Part shown: positions 34,641-47,579 of the stretch, in pieces
Layout: the number at the start of each line of letters is the position of its first letter
Position numbering within the stretch: position 1 is the first letter of the stretch
Assembly (NCBI GenBank): GCA_948144175.1
Contig: CANXME010000106.1
Span: forward strand, 186,001-250,000
Origin: Closterium sp. NIES-65
Lineage: Eukaryota > Streptophyta > Zygnematophyceae > Desmidiales > Closteriaceae
Length of the DNA: 64,000 nt
Reading direction: 5' to 3'
Notes under the pieces: generated by a model
The model's database searches: none
Told to the model about the DNA's origin: nothing
Seen by the model: only the letters and a program-made list of their open reading frames with translations
Position numbers and translations under genes: made by a program

Positions 34641-37600
34641 CCCAGGTGACGGCAGGTGGGATTGCGCCGAGCTACGGCTACTTCAAGTTCACGCCGGACA
34701 GGATCTCAGTCACCCCCCCATTGGTCGGTCGATCCGACATTCTCACCTGGAAGGAAGCTATCGAGCCCCAGCTGGAGATCGGCTTCGCCCGAGGGACCGT
34801 GGCGACGCCGGGGGAGCACCACCCCAACTTGCGGGCGGAGTTTTGCGCCGTGCAGCTGTTGACCTTCACGGTCATCTCGCGGTGCTGCTCGCCAGGCATG
34901 CAGATCGCCTCAAAGTGGTGCCGGGAGTACATCGACGCCGGCCACCGGGTGTGGCACTTCATTGAGTCGACGTACCAGGTCACCGACGACCTGTTCATCG
35001 CCCAGCTAGAGGGACAGCTGACGCACTTGCGTATGGGTGACGAGGAGACAGCGACTGACTACTGCAACTGAGCCCGGCGAATTCTCATCACTATCAGGAT
35101 GGCCGGCGCGCAGTACTCCACGGCGTCGTACATCACCCATGTCATGCAGGGACTTTCTAGCTACTATAACCTCCTGAAGCGGCTGTCCATGGCGCCAAGC
35201 ACGAGGGCGACGCTCAACGAGGACAACCTGACCTCGTACATCCTGCAGGACAAGGCGATGCAGGAGGCTGAGCGGTCACAGGAACTCTTGGCTCATGCCA
35301 ACTTCGTCGCCCCGGTGAAGCAAGGAGGCCGACCAGGACAGCGCGGACAGTCTGGTGGCGGCGGGAACGGTGGCTGGAAGTCGACCAAGGAGGTCGAGAA
35401 GAAGTCGACCAAGGACGGCGGTCAAGGAGGAAGAGGTTGACGTCGGGAGTGCTGGATCTGCCACAGCCCCAATCACCTCTCCTTCGAGTGTCCCGACCGC
35501 AGTGACTTCGACGACGACGACAAGGGCGACTGCGGGAGGTCGAGCAGTCGTCGTCCTCATCGAGGAGGAAACCGGCCGCGCAAGGAGGAGTGGACCAAGA
35601 CGTCGGCTTCGGCGAAGGACGCCGACTCCCCTGCTGGCGGCAAGGCGCGGGATGACAAGACGGCGTCGTGCTCGCTGGTCGGCGTCGTGGAGCCGACCGT
35701 CTCGCTGGCGACGGAGGCCTGAGAGGACTTCCAGGCGGTGGCGGCAGCTGTGCAAGCGAACCTGGCGGTGGTCCTGCTCGACAGCAGTTGCTCCCACCAT
35801 CTGATGGGGACGAAGGAAGCCTTCGTCGACCTGCAGCCGAGCGGCGCCATCAGGCATGTGCGCGGCTTCAATGGGGCGCTGCAAGACGTCCAGGGCCGTG
35901 GCACCGTCGCCCTACAAGGGGAGGCCGGGAAGCAGGTACTCATCCCCAACGTACTGTATGTCCCGGGTGTGCGGGCCAACCTGCTGTCGTCCGACCAGCT
36001 GAAGGAGCACGGCGTGAAGCTGCAGGAGGACGGAGAGGGAATGATGCTCGTCTCTGCAGCCGGAGTGGTGCTCGGTCAGGCGACGTACTCGAGGCGTGTC
36101 CTCTGCACCGACCTGCGTCCCTGCTCAACGAGGTCGACGTTGCCCACGACGGAGGTTGTGGCTCTGCGGGCGATCATCTCGAAGACGAAGTCGACGCCGG
36201 ACAGGATGCATGCGCGGCTTGCACATGTTGGCATGGACACCATATGGAGCTCGGCGAAGAACGAGGTCGCCATTGGGCTGGACCTCAAGTCGGCGACGGA
36301 CGCCGACTCCCCGTGTGTCTCGTGCGTCGGCGGGAAACTGGCGCGGCACACCTTCCCCGACCAAGGCTCCGATGCCGACGACGTGCTGGCCGTCGTGCAC
36401 ATCGACCTGTGTGGGCCGTTCTGCGTGGCTGCCAAGGATGGCAGCCTGTACTTGTTGCTGCTGAAGGACCGCAAGACCGCTACGTGTGGGTGAAGCCGGT
36501 CGCCAAGAAGTCAGATGCGTTGCAGGTGTTCGTGCAGTGGCTGGCGGTGGCTGAGCGGCAGACGAAGAAGTCGGTGTTGATGCTGCGCTCTGATCGGGGA
36601 GGGGAGTTCCTCGGGAGGCAGTTCACCGACTTCGTGAACGGCAAGGAGATCGTCCACGACCTGACCTGCCCATACACCCCGCAGCAGAACGGCATGGCGG
36701 AGCGGGAGATGAGGACGGTGGTGGAGTCGGTGCTGACAATGCTGCTGCACATGGGCGTGCAGCACCGCTGGTGGCACCTCGCTCTCCGGCAGGCCGTCTG
36801 GGTCCGCAACTGCCTAGAGAGGTCGGCGCTGCCGCCAGGGACGACGCCGTACCAGCTACGGACCGGGAAGAAGCCCGACTTGTTGCTGGCGCGGGTGTGG
36901 GGGTGCATGGCGCAGTTCCTTGTCCCTGAGCACTAGCGTGGTGGGAAGCTAAAGCCGAAGGCCAGGTGGGGTCTGCACCTTGGCGTGTCGGCGGCGAGCA
37001 AGGGCTGGGAGCTCCTCGACGTCGACACCGACCGAGTGGTCACCACGTCGGACGTGGTGTTCTACGAGGAGATGTCGCTGGCCGAGTGGAAGACGGAGCA
37101 TGGGCCGGTGTCCGGCCGCTCGTCGTCCACACCGCCCTCTGACACCTCGTCGGCGACGCTGCCGCTGCTTGCCGAGGTCGATGAGCTTGCTACTGAGGAC
37201 GTCGAGAACGTCCGCCCCCCTACCCCTCCCCTTCCGACCCCTGCCCCTCCTCTTGTGGCCGACCTGTGTGGGCTGACCTCGGTGTCGGCCTCCGGCGATG
37301 AGGGGAGTAGTGGGACGTCACCTTCGGCCAAGTGCATCGCCAGTGGCCGACGTGACGAGCGGCAGGTCGACATGGGTTTGCAGTCGACGTCGACAGGGGA
37401 GGAGCAGGTCGAGAAGCACGTCGAGGAGCAGCGGCCGACAAAGGAGCAGGCAGCCTGAAGCCGACTACGGAGCAGTCGGCGACCGGGCGGCCGGCAGGGG
37501 AGCCGATCACAGGGGAGAAGTCGTCTGGGACGCCGACCACAGGGGAGAAGTCGGCAGGGATGCCGGATGCAGTGCAGCAGAACGCCAAGGGCAGCGACGG

Positions 37601-39416
37601 CGACGATGGAGGGGACGCCGAGGAGGTCCAACCAGGACCACGACGTTCAGGCCGACTTCGGAGGCGGCCTGACTTCTTCGTCCCTGCGGCGTTCACCACG
37701 GTGTACGACGTGGACGACGATGACGACGACCTGCTGTATGACGACGCCGAGGAGGATGAGGAGTTTCCGGAGCTTGACCCCGACATGCTAGCCGACCCCG
37801 AGCACCGTTGGGACATCTCGACGATGACGGCGAAAGAGGCATTGGCAAGCTAGAAGGGCCCGGCGGTGAAGGCCACCATGGAGGAGGAGATTCGCAGCCT
37901 CATCAACATGGGCACGTGGGAGCTGGTCGAACGCCCGCCTGGGGTGAACGTCATGAAGAACTGGTGGGTGTTGACGACGAAGTACCACGTCGACGACACC
38001 GTCGAGCGTGAGAAGGCGAGGCTGGTCGTGAAGGGCTTCACACAGGTGTACGGCGCCGACTACGACGAGATGTTCGCGCCGGTGGGCAGCTACGTCACGC
38101 TGAGGATCTTCCTCAGCATCGTCGCCATCCTCGACCTTAACCTGATGCAGCTCGACATGAAGAACGCCTTCCTGTAGAGCAAGCTCGATCGGGTGCTGTA
38201 CATGTCCCAGCCAAACTACTTCAACGACGGAACCGGCCGGGTGTGCAAGCTGCTGAAGAGCCTGTACAGGCTGAAGCAGTCGCCGCTGTTGTGGTACTTG
38301 GCGCTCAACGATGTGCTGGTCGGCGCCGGGTGGAAGAAGAGCCAGGTCGACGAGGCTCTCTACTTCAAGGTCGGCGAGGGTGGAGTGGCCGACTGGGTGC
38401 TGGTCTATGTCGACGACCTGCTTGCCGCCAGCAGCAGCGCCGCGATGCTGAAGGAACTGAAGGAGCTGCTGGAAGCCGCCTTTGAGCTGCGCGAGATCTT
38501 GCCGGTGCAGAAGTACCTCGGGCTGGAGATCGTGCGCGACAGGTCGGCGGGGAAGCTGTGGCTGCACCAGCAGGGCTACGCCGACAAGCTGCGTAGGCGC
38601 TTCATCGACGAGGAGCAGACCGGGCGCACCCCAAAGACGCCGGTCTCGGTCGGCGCCTACGCCGAGCTCACCTTCGACGATGAGGAGGTGCAGGAACGGC
38701 AGGAGGAGGAGTACCGGCAGAAGTTCGGCTCGCTGCAGTTCGCGGCAACGACGACGAGGCCGGACATCGCCTTCACCTGCAGCAAGCTGGGGAGCGGCCT
38801 CACGGTGAGGAGCGACCAGCCCTGGCGCGAGGTCGACCGCTGCCTCACCTACCTCGCCAACACACGTGACACCGCCCTGGATTTCGACGGTGGACCTGAG
38901 TCGCTGGAGCTGGTCGGATACGTGGACGCCGACGACGCTGGTGACAAGCAAAACAGGACGAGCACGGGTGGCTAAGTGTTCGTCTACGGAGGGGCTGCAG
39001 TCTCCTGGTCGAGCCAGCGCATCAAGTGCGCGACGTTGTCATCGACCGAGTCGGAGTACGTGGCGGCCACTGAAGCTGGCAAGGAGGGACGCCGCCTTCG
39101 CTTCCTCCTCACTGAGTTCCGGCAACTGGACGCCGGGAAGCCGACTGTCCTGCGCGTGGACAACAAGTCGGCCATCACGGTCGCCGTGGGCATGGGGTTG
39201 ACAGGCAAGCTCAAGCACATGGAGCGTCGATAGGCCTGGCTGCAGCACATGATGAAGTGCGGGAAGTTCTCGCTGCAGTACATCCCAACCGCTGAGCAGC
39301 CGGCCGACTTCCTGACGAAGGCGCTGCACTATCCCGCCTTCAACCGGTGCTCCGTCGCAATCGGCCAGGTGCGCTTGGCCGACGTGGGCGACAGCGACAA
39401 CGACATGCAGCAGTAG
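34641..39416 (+). pseudogene. E1 gag-pol remainder, heavily decayed
   Basis: It continues the E1 gag after E2 and aligns to E2 throughout. Stops at 35069, 35438, 35720, 36934, 37456, 37851, 38175, 38973 and 39231; frame changes near 36470 and 37460-37560. Recognisable parts: gag YQVTDDLFIAQLEGQ, zinc knuckle CWICHSPNHLSFEC near 35450, protease LLDSSCSHHLMG (35778; the usual DSG is DSS), integrase (SDRGGEFLG near 36590) and RT with intact LVYVDD (38400-38418). RNase H ends at TAG 39414-39416. Several stops come from CGA, CAG or TGG codons, as expected of decay of methylated DNA. Confidence 0.9.
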
Positions 39417-39501
39417 GTGCCATGCCCTCTTGCATGGCTGGTGCGGTGACCGGCGTGCTGTGTGTTGGGTGCACGTCGACGAGCTTTTCTCCGAGGAGTA
39501 C

Positions 39502-39584
39502 AAGTAGTAAACCCTAATCGGGTTGTACCCCATATGGGCTACCCCAATACAGCCTACACAACAAGCTGCACATATAATTTGACA
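39502..39584 (-). repeat. LTR fragment of the A/B/G/I type
   Basis: The plus strand has AAACCCTAATCGGG and GGGTTGTACCCCATATGGG and ends ATAATTTGACA, which is the TGTCA start of an LTR in minus orientation. Its 3' end is missing at the E1 junction near 39501. No duplication can be defined. Confidence 0.65.
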
Positions 39585-39950
39585 ACCACCTCCACTTCAA
39601 CGGCGACGACATCTTCGTGACAGTCTACATCGACGACCCACTCTATACTGATACAAGCAACGAGATCCTTAACCAATTCAAGCAAAACCTGGTGTAGCGC
39701 ATTAACATCACCATCAACCACAAGGTCACTGTTCCTGGTGTTGAACATCACTTACGTGCCAGAAGCAATTCATAGGTCGACCTCCAAGTACGCAAAGTAA
39801 TTAGGAAAACGGTTCAAAATTTTGCCCGCACCACTCTCAACTCCTTACTGCACGCCCAACACCAACTACAAACCGGACAACAAACCTCTTTCATCCGCAG
39901 GACTCCAGCTGTACCAGCAGCAATTGGGGTGCCTGTTGTTCGCCTCTGTC
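39585..39950 (+). pseudogene. Copia H, RT piece
   Basis: A degenerate RT of a third Copia lineage: VTVYIDDPLYT (39618-39650) corresponds to the YVDD box, and QQLGCLLFAS near 39918-39947 to the RT/RNase H boundary. In-frame stops near 39695 and 39770. The next piece starts at 49031 after element F. Confidence 0.75.
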
Positions 39951-40093
39951 TGTCGAAGTTAGCGAGTAGAAGGTTTAGGAGAAGAAAGAGGAGTTGTACT
40001 AGTAAGCAGGGCAGTACATATAGCAAACCCTAACAGGGTTGTACTCAATATGGAGTACCCCACTGCAGACTAGAAAATTATAGCATTCTGACA
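39951..40093 (-). repeat. 3' LTR of F (143 bp)
   Basis: Plus-strand ends TGTCGAAGTT and ATTCTGACA, AAACCCTAA in the middle. Followed by ACCCCCATAGGC, the purine-tract complement. Confidence 0.92.
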
Positions 40094-40508
40094 CACCCCC
40101 ATAGGCAAAGTGGGGTATAATCAGTACAACAAGTAGTCATAAATAAGTGCACAAGCACAAGTAAAGCTAGAGGCTATCACACAGGGAAAGTGAGGAGGAG
40201 GAGAGACTGTGGGGGAGAGAAGATGGGAGGCGACAGCTCAAGCTGCAGACACACAGGAGCTGCTGGCTCAGTAGCTACCAAAGCAAAGGCCCGGACTACA
40301 GGAGTAACTGGCTCCGCGGAGATTGTAGCCTCCAGACCAGAGCAACTGACCCACAGGCGACTGACGACTACCGGAGATTGTAGCCTACGGACTGCTGGTG
40401 CTGCTGGCGACAAGACTGCTGCCTCCACTCAACCTCCCCCAGCTGCCCCACGCCCCTCTCACACACCCCCTCCTCAAACCCTAGCTCCACTCCCACAGCA
40501 CCCCCCTT

Positions 40509-40523
40509 AAACCCTAAACCCTA
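40509..40523. repeat. Two Arabidopsis-type telomere units in F
   Basis: AAACCCTAAACCCTA. Too short to be a telomere relic on its own; noted because single copies recur in the LTRs. Confidence 0.8.
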
Positions 40524-40769
40524 GGCTCCCACACACCCACCCCCCTCAGCGACAGCTGCAGCAGTGGGAGACAAGGGAGGAGGAGGAGCAAGGGGATGAA
40601 CTCACAACCGCCAGCCCCACACCCGCCACCCCCAAACCATAACGCGGGTAGGAGCGCGGGAAGCAGTAGGGGCGGGTCACGGAGGGAAAAGGAGGGGGGC
40701 AGGGGGTCTCCAGGGCGCCACAAAGGAGCAGGGCGCGGGCCCCCCGAGGGCGCCACGGCGGGTGACGGG

Positions 40770-41209
40770 AAGGGGGCCGTGCACGGGCCCAAGAGGGCGG
40801 CTCGACGGGCGACGCGAGGGGCCGTGCGCGGGCCCCCAAAGCGCCGCGACGAGGCGACGGGTGGGGACGGCACGCGGGCCCCCAAGGCGCCGCGATGGGG
40901 TGACGGGAGGGGCAGGCACGCGGGTCCCCAATGCGCCGCGACGAGGCGACGGGAGGGGCCGGCGCGCGGCCCCCAAAAGCGCCGCGACGAGGCAACGGGA
41001 GGGGCTTGCGTGCGGGCCCCCAAGGCGCCGTGACGAAACGATGGGAGGGGCCGGCTCGCGGGCCCCCAAAGCGCCGCAACGAAGCGACAGGAGGGGCCTG
41101 CGGGCGGGCCCCCAAGACGCCACGACGAAGTGACAGGAGGGGCCAGCGCACGGGCCCCCAAGGCGCCGCGACGAGGCGACGGGAGGAGGGCGACGCGCGG
41201 GCCCCCAAG
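40770..41209 (-). repeat. 46-bp tandem array in F
   Basis: About nine to ten degenerate copies of a unit containing GCGCCGCGACGAGGCGACGG and GCGGGCCCCCAAG. The long open frames here, in several frames and on both strands, are a by-product of the GC-rich repeat. The array ends at the CCAAG target of element G. Confidence 0.85.
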
Positions 41210-41331
41210 TGAGAAGATTAGAACGAGAATGAAATGACTATGGAATGAAAGTGATACAAATATGCAACCCTAGAAATGTGTACCCCATATGGGCTACCCC
41301 ACTATAGCCTACAGAACATTATGATTTGACA
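41210..41331 (-). repeat. 3' LTR of G (122 bp)
   Basis: Plus-strand ends TGAGAAGATT and ATGATTTGACA. The telobox is reduced to AACCCTAG. Confidence 0.93.
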
Positions 41332-41539
41332 CACCCCCATAGGCAAAGTGGGGGAGAACAAGGGGTCACAAGACCAGTCAAGCAAAGCAAAGCAAAGCTC
41401 AGGGTGGATCACAAAGTCACCACACATTCCGAGCACAAGTTCAAGGCCAGAAGGCCAGTTCACATGCAGGAGCACATATATATATAAGAGGCTAAGCAAG
41501 CAAGAGCAGGAGTATATATACGTGATAGTACAAGCAAGG

Positions 41540-44500
41540 TCAAGCAGTGAGCAAGTGAGGCAAGAATGGCACAAGACCAAGCTGAGTAAAGAATTGCTGA
41601 TGATCACAAGGCGCAAGTGCCTTGGTGAAAACATCAGCAGTGTTGGCCTCAGAGGCCACGTACGCAAGCCGCAACTGACCATGCTGCTGTAGCTCACGAG
41701 CAAGGAAGTAGCGGAGAGCAATGTGCTTTGTTCTGTGCTCCAGTCTCTGCTCTTGACACAAGGCCAGCATGGCCTTGTTGTCTACGTACAGGACAGGAGG
41801 AGAACGAGGTGGCTCTCCAAGGTCGGTCAGAAGGTAGGTGAGCCAGCAAAGCTCCTGGGCAGCCATGGCCCCGGAGTAGATCTCAGCCTCACAACTAGAG
41901 CCAAGAACAGAAGACGAGCGAGTAGCCCGCCACGAAACAGAGCCGGAACCAAGGCTGAAGGTGTAACCCTGTGACGACCGCTGCGTAGCCTGGTCGGCAG
42001 CCCAAGAAGCGTCCGCGTGCCCAGTGAGGACCACTGGACTCCGCCCTCCAAGCACTAGCCCCATGCCCGACGTACTGCACAAGTAGCGCAACACCCTCTT
42101 CGCTGCAGCCATGTGTTGTGGTCGGTGTCTCCCATGACCAACATAGCGTGCAAGAATGCTAAGAGGGTATGCAAGGTCAGGTCGTGTGCAGGTCATCAGG
42201 TACATGACGCAACCAACAAGCTCTGGATACGAGCCACTCGACTCTACGGACTCATCGGAAGGCAGAGCTGAGAGTGAGTGGCGAGTAGGCAGAGGAGTGG
42301 CCTGAGGCGAGAAGTACGTGAAGCCGAAGCGCTGAAGGACCTGCTGCACCATGTGTGACTGAGTCAGGGTAATGGTGCGGCGTGCTCTGTCCCGGGTGAT
42401 CTGCAAGCCAAGGTAGCTGCGCAGTTCACCCAGGTCAGTGCACGTGTGTCTCTTTTGCAGCTCGGACTTCACGTAGGCGAGTCCAGCAGTGTCACCTGTG
42501 GCAAAGACCAAGTCGTCGACATACAGGAGGATGTAGAACGGCGGCAGAGAGGTGTCGGTGCGCAGAAACAGCGACGGGTCGGCAGTAGAAGGAGCAAACC
42601 CAAGTGCCGCCAGCGTAGTCCTCAGTGTGTCGTGCCACTCACGTGGCGCCTGGCGGAGACCGTAGACTGGACGCCGGAGACTCCACTGGGTACTAGGAGG
42701 GAAAGACCCAGTCAAGCCAGGTGGGCGACGCAGCCAGATCTCCTCGTGCAGGCTGCCCTGCAAGAAAGCAGTGCTGATGTCGAGAGAGTGCAGCTCGTAG
42801 TCACGGTGAGCAGCAACGTGCAGCAGTACCCGAAGAGTGGTCATCTTCGGGGTGGGGGAGAAGGTCTGAAAGTAGTCAACTCCCTGCCGCTGACTGAAGC
42901 CACGAGCCACGTAACGCGCCTTGAAGACAGGCGGAGTACCCGGCGGCGGCTTCACCGTGAAGATCCACATGCCACTGACGATGTTCGCCCGAGGAGGGGG
43001 GACAGCGTCAACATAGGTGCTTGTGGACTTCCAGGAAGCCATCTCTGCATCCATAGCTGCCTGCCATTGAGAGGAGTAGGGACCCTCTATCGCCTCCGCG
43101 TAAGAGCGCGGAGTCGGGATGTCAAGTGCATCCGGGTCTCCCTCACGGGTAAGCAGTACGGACACAATTGAGGTGAAGTAGCTGCCAGACACTGGAACTC
43201 CTCCTGCTTGTCCTCAAGGACGTCCGTGCCAAGGGCACACTCACCCCCGGCGGACGCAGGACAAACAGACTCAGAATCAGCAACAAGACTGGCGGCGTAG
43301 TCTATGCGACAGCGAGCAACAAAGTCGACGAGCTCAGCAACTAGGGCAGACGCAGCAGTGGACTCAAAGGAAGGGTCAGTCACAACAGTAGCAAGGAGAC
43401 GCGTGACAGTAGGACTGGCAGTACGAAGAGAGTCTAACTCCGGGTCGGCAAGAGCAGGAAGAGAGGACTCAGGAGGAGAAGGCAAAGGGGCACGCAGAGG
43501 AGCAGTGGACGGACGCAAAGACATCCGGTGCGTGCTAGGGACAGGAGGAGGACGCTGACGTGAACCACGACCACTAGCGCGAGTAGGACGGACAGGCGAC
43601 GTAGGGCGAGACGCTGGCTCAAGACGCTCAGTAAGACCTCCAGTAGGACCACCGTAGGGAGAAGGAGCAGGCAAAGGGGAGGTAGGCTGTAGCTGTGACT
43701 GTGACGGGACAGGCTGTCGACCCTCTAAGGGAGGAGGAGGACCAGTAGAAGGTGGAAGACCAAGAACCTACTGCAGGAGTGGAACGAAGTACGGTCGAAG
43801 CCGCGTGGCGACGCCAGAAACAGCAGGGACAGCACAAGTACCCCCAGCAGGAGCACCCGCTCCAGCAGCACCACCAGCAGCTCCAGAACCTCCAGCAGCA
43901 CTAGGAGAACCCCCAGCAGGACCACCAGAGGAAGTCTCAGCGCCAACACCCTCAGCAGCACCAGCTCCAGTCGAGCCTGCAGGCCCAGCAGCTCCAGTAC
44001 TCCTAGTACGAGCACCTCCGGGACCCGCGACAGCAGCACCCTCAGTAGCCGAAGAACCTCCAGCACCAGCAGCACGGCTCCAGCGCCGGGCAAACCACTC
44101 GCGCAGCTCCTGTGGAGAGAGTGGCTCCTGATGAGACGAAGCACCCGGAGAACCTCCAGGCGGAGCACCTCCAGGCTCAACACCCCCAGGCCCAGCACCC
44201 CCAGGCAAAGCACCCCCAGGCGTAGCACCCCCAGGCCCAGCACCCCCACGCTCAGCACCCCCAGGCTCAGCACCCCCAGGCCCAGCACCCCCAGGCAAAG
44301 CACCCCCAGGCGTGGCAACCCCAGGCTCAGCACCCCCAGGCTCAGCACCCCCAGGCTCCGCACCCCCAGGCTCAGCACCCTCAGCAGCACCAGGGTCACT
44401 AGTGACCTCGACAGGCTCGACTCCGTCTACCTGGGACACGCCTGAAGGGGCAGGACCCTGAGGGGGGAGGGGGTGTACCAGGGGGGGACCTGGTACAAGG

Positions 44501-47407
44501 AAGAGCGGGGGCAGGGGGAGGGACGGAGTGCGGTAGGGGAAGAGGCGGTAGTAGGGAACCGACTCGTCGAACGTGACGTCCTGGGAGGACAGAACACGGC
44601 GAGAGGTGGGGTGGTAGAACTGCCACCCAGGCGCGTCAGGGGGGAACCCCAGGAAGACGCAAGGAGCAGCGCGAGGGGACAGCTTGTCCGCAGACAAGTC
44701 GCGGACAAACGCCCAAGATCCCCAGATTCGGAATGCCGACGCATCGCCAACCTTCCCCGTCCACAGCAGGGCTGGGGAGGTCTCCGGCCTGGAGACCCTG
44801 GGGTGAAGGTTGATCTGATGCGCCGCGTACCTGACCTCAAACGGCCACAGAAAATGGGGGGCAACCGCATGCATCATATACGTACGAGCGACGTCCATGA
44901 CCATGCCAATGCAGCGCTCAGCAATCCCATTTTGTTGCGGAGAGTCCGTAAGCGTGAAGGTCTGACGGATGCCTCGTGCACGACAGTAGGCTCGCAGAAG
45001 GCCAGAGGAGAACTCTCCGCCTCTGTCCGAGTGCAGACGCAGAACAGGAAAGTCCGAGCCAAAGCTCTGCCTGAGCTGGAGACGAGCTGCGCGGATCCAA
45101 TCGATCAGCACCTCAGTGATATCACCCTTGCTGCGCAAGGGGAAGACTGTGGTGTAACGCGAGTAGTCGTCAACAACGAGCAGGAAGTAGCGCTCGTGAC
45201 CCTGTCCACGGACGCGGGCTGGGCCCCACACGTCCATGTGAAGCGTCTTCAACGGGGCCTCTGTCGGAGCAAACTGGGAGGAGTGAGGGGCAGCACACTG
45301 GCGCCCCTCGACACAGGGGACACAGGTAGGGCCAGGGCCCTGAGGAAGGGGAGGGAGGGACCGGGGGAGACCAGACACAAGAAGACGGGAGGCCATGCCT
45401 CTGAGACGAAGCAGAGCGGGGTGACCAAGGCGGTGGTGCTAGAGGAGAGTCTCGTGAGACAAGAGACGACACGAACAGGGGGTAGACTCAGGACCAGACC
45501 TGGATGCTGCAGCAAACACCTGACCCGACGCAGCTACCCTACCAGACTCAGCAACGGGAGGAGACGTAGTGGTCAGTGTGTACAGGCTCGACCCCGGCTG
45601 ACGGGTAAACGTAGCCAGGTGTCGGCCTGTGCTAGCCCCTGTGCAGTGCGTCACCCGCTGGCGCGCAGGAGTGAACTGGTGGACACCCGCATCCTGTAGG
45701 TCAGCACCACTCGCCAGGTTCGTAGAGAACGAGGGGAGGTAGAGACCAGTCAGGGTGCTAGAGGGAGCCGCCGGACACGGGAGGACTGTGGAGAAGCGAG
45801 ACAGGACAGGACCCCCAGAGGGGTCAGCCAGAGACACCACAACCGGCCGACGAAGCGGCGTGAGTGTGGTGCGGTCCCGAAAGAAGGAGCGAGAAGCCCC
45901 AGAGTCAAGGGTGAAGGTGAGGGAGGCCGAAGCCGACGCAGTACCTGAGAGCGCAGACTCACCAGTACCTGAGGGCGCAGACGCACTGGCACCTAGAGCA
46001 GCAGCCTCACCAGCACCTAGAGCAGCAGTACCAATGCCCGGGTCGGGCAGGAAACACCGGTAACAGTCACCCTCATCACTAATAGTCACAGCAAACATGG
46101 CAGCAACGATAGCATCAAAGTCAAGATCATAGATAGCTACGCCTGCCCTAGATAGCTCTCCCCAGCAGGGGATCTCAGTGGCCTCCGGGAACTGCTGACG
46201 CCAAGCGTCCGTCAGGCGGCCAAAGCAGCGCTGGGTGTAGTGGGCACCCCCACACTGCTCACCCGCGCGGTCGCAGGTGCGAAGGACGTAGGTGCACGGA
46301 CCAAAACCCCCACCACGCTGACGCTGCGTGTACCACTCACGGAGCTACTGAGGGGGGGGGGTGTCCCGAGAACGCTGCTGCTGCTGGTGCTGCTGCTGCT
46401 GGCGCTTACCACCACCAGGGCTGCTCCCCTGCGAAGCACCACCCCGACCACCTCCACCTCCTCCACCACCGCCTCCTCCACCTCCGCCACCGCTGTCGCC
46501 TCCACCTCCACTGCTGCCACCGACACCTCCACCCCCGCCACCACTCCCACCGCCACCCCCACTCCCTCCGCCGCCTCCACCGCCACCTCCACCGCCCCCG
46601 CTAGCTCCACCCGCGCCCTTGCCCCCCTTGCCCCTGCCAGAGCGGCGTCTCCCGCTAGGGGCAGACGCCGCACCGACCGACTCAAGACCAACGAGGCCGG
46701 CCGCAGCGGTAGAGGCGACAGAGGGCAAAAGGGGGGAAGGAGAACACCCCTCAAAGACAGGGGTGCGGGGCACCACGAGAGGCTCCTACAGCGACTATGC
46801 TCTTCTCCGCTGCTAGGAGGGCCTTCTCTAAGAGGTCAACAGTGAGAGTGGTGGGACAGACTGAGAGGAAGTGGTCCCTGACTACACGAAGGGAGTCAGG
46901 GAGGCGGGTGACTATATAATAGAGAGTGATGTACATGGGGGGGGGGTTCTTGGCGCAGAACTCAGCAGGAAGCGCGGCGCGGTAGCGAGTGTCACTAGTG
47001 CGGAGGTGCGTAATGAGATCAGCGACTGTGGGAAAGGCAGCAAGGTCAGGGAAGAGGTACGGTAGCATGAGGCGGCTCAGTGCAGCAGTGGCAGGGGAAG
47101 AGTAGCGCGCAACTACAGCGTCGTACAAGGTCTGAGCACTCTTGTACTGACTAAAGTGCGCGCGCTCAGTGGTAGGCAGGTGGCAACGCACAGCAAGACG
47201 TGCAGCAGCATCGCGCGTGGCCCACTGGGAGCGAACTGTGGGGTTAGCATCAGCAGCAGGGGCAGGAGAGTCGCCAGAGGTGAGGTCAAAGAGAGAGAGA
47301 CCGTCTGCCCGATCGCAATGTAAGAAGAGCTGCAGGTCGTCGACCCAGACCTCAAAGTCAATGGCTCGACCCTCAGCGTCAAAAGCGAGGACACTAGGGG
47401 AATCCAT
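41540..47407 (-). pseudogene. Copia G gag-pol, broken (three TAG, two frameshifts)
   Basis: ATG at 47407 (MDSPSVLAFDAEG). Gag core to about 46780, where a short deletion shifts the frame. A Gly-rich tract (46440-46620) and TAG at 46345-46347 (siblings CAG) follow. Next come the Cys/His cluster, protease LDSGASRSFF near 45900, and TAG at 45439-45441 (siblings TGG). The integrase is complete (HMDVWGP, SDRGGEF), with a linker of GAEPG/GALPG repeats (44170-44400). TAG at 43768-43770 (siblings CAG) and a frameshift near 43150 follow. From there RT with LLYVDDLVFA (42512-42541) and RNase H are open to the end at 41540. Unlike A and B it lacks the extra A before the RT. Confidence 0.92.
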
Positions 47408-47579
47408 GACAACAGTAGACTAGCAGTACCAACTGTAGGACAGGGGCAGAGCAGTGACAGAAGCGCTGCTCTCACCAGACAGGGCGGGTCGGGCAGCTCA
47501 GCAGCACAGCAACACGGCAACACGGCTGCTCGGATGGCTCAGCAGCAACTGCGGCTCCGCGGAACCAGCGGCTCGGGCG

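Larger units (their letters stand above)
19107..39501 (+). mobile_element. Old Copia element E1, broken by C and E2, no 3' LTR
   Basis: Pieces: 5' LTR 19107-19942 and 26452-26789, leader and gag start 26790-27283, then 34641-39501 with the rest of gag-pol. The first gap is element C, the second is element E2. Its sequence is clearly related to E2 (same gag start, same primer site) but has diverged and carries at least nine stops. Downstream of the pol stop (39414-39416) it stays alignable to E2 until GGAGTAC near 39501, where an unrelated LTR piece begins, so the 3' LTR is lost. Confidence 0.87.

Noticed and set aside
40509-40523. Interstitial telomere or chromosome end
   Set aside because: Only two units, inside a transposon; single copies recur in LTRs as teloboxes.
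40600-41210. Regularly spaced repeats resembling a CRISPR array
   Set aside because: Direct tandem copies without unique spacers, in plant-type DNA inside an LTR element; a minisatellite.
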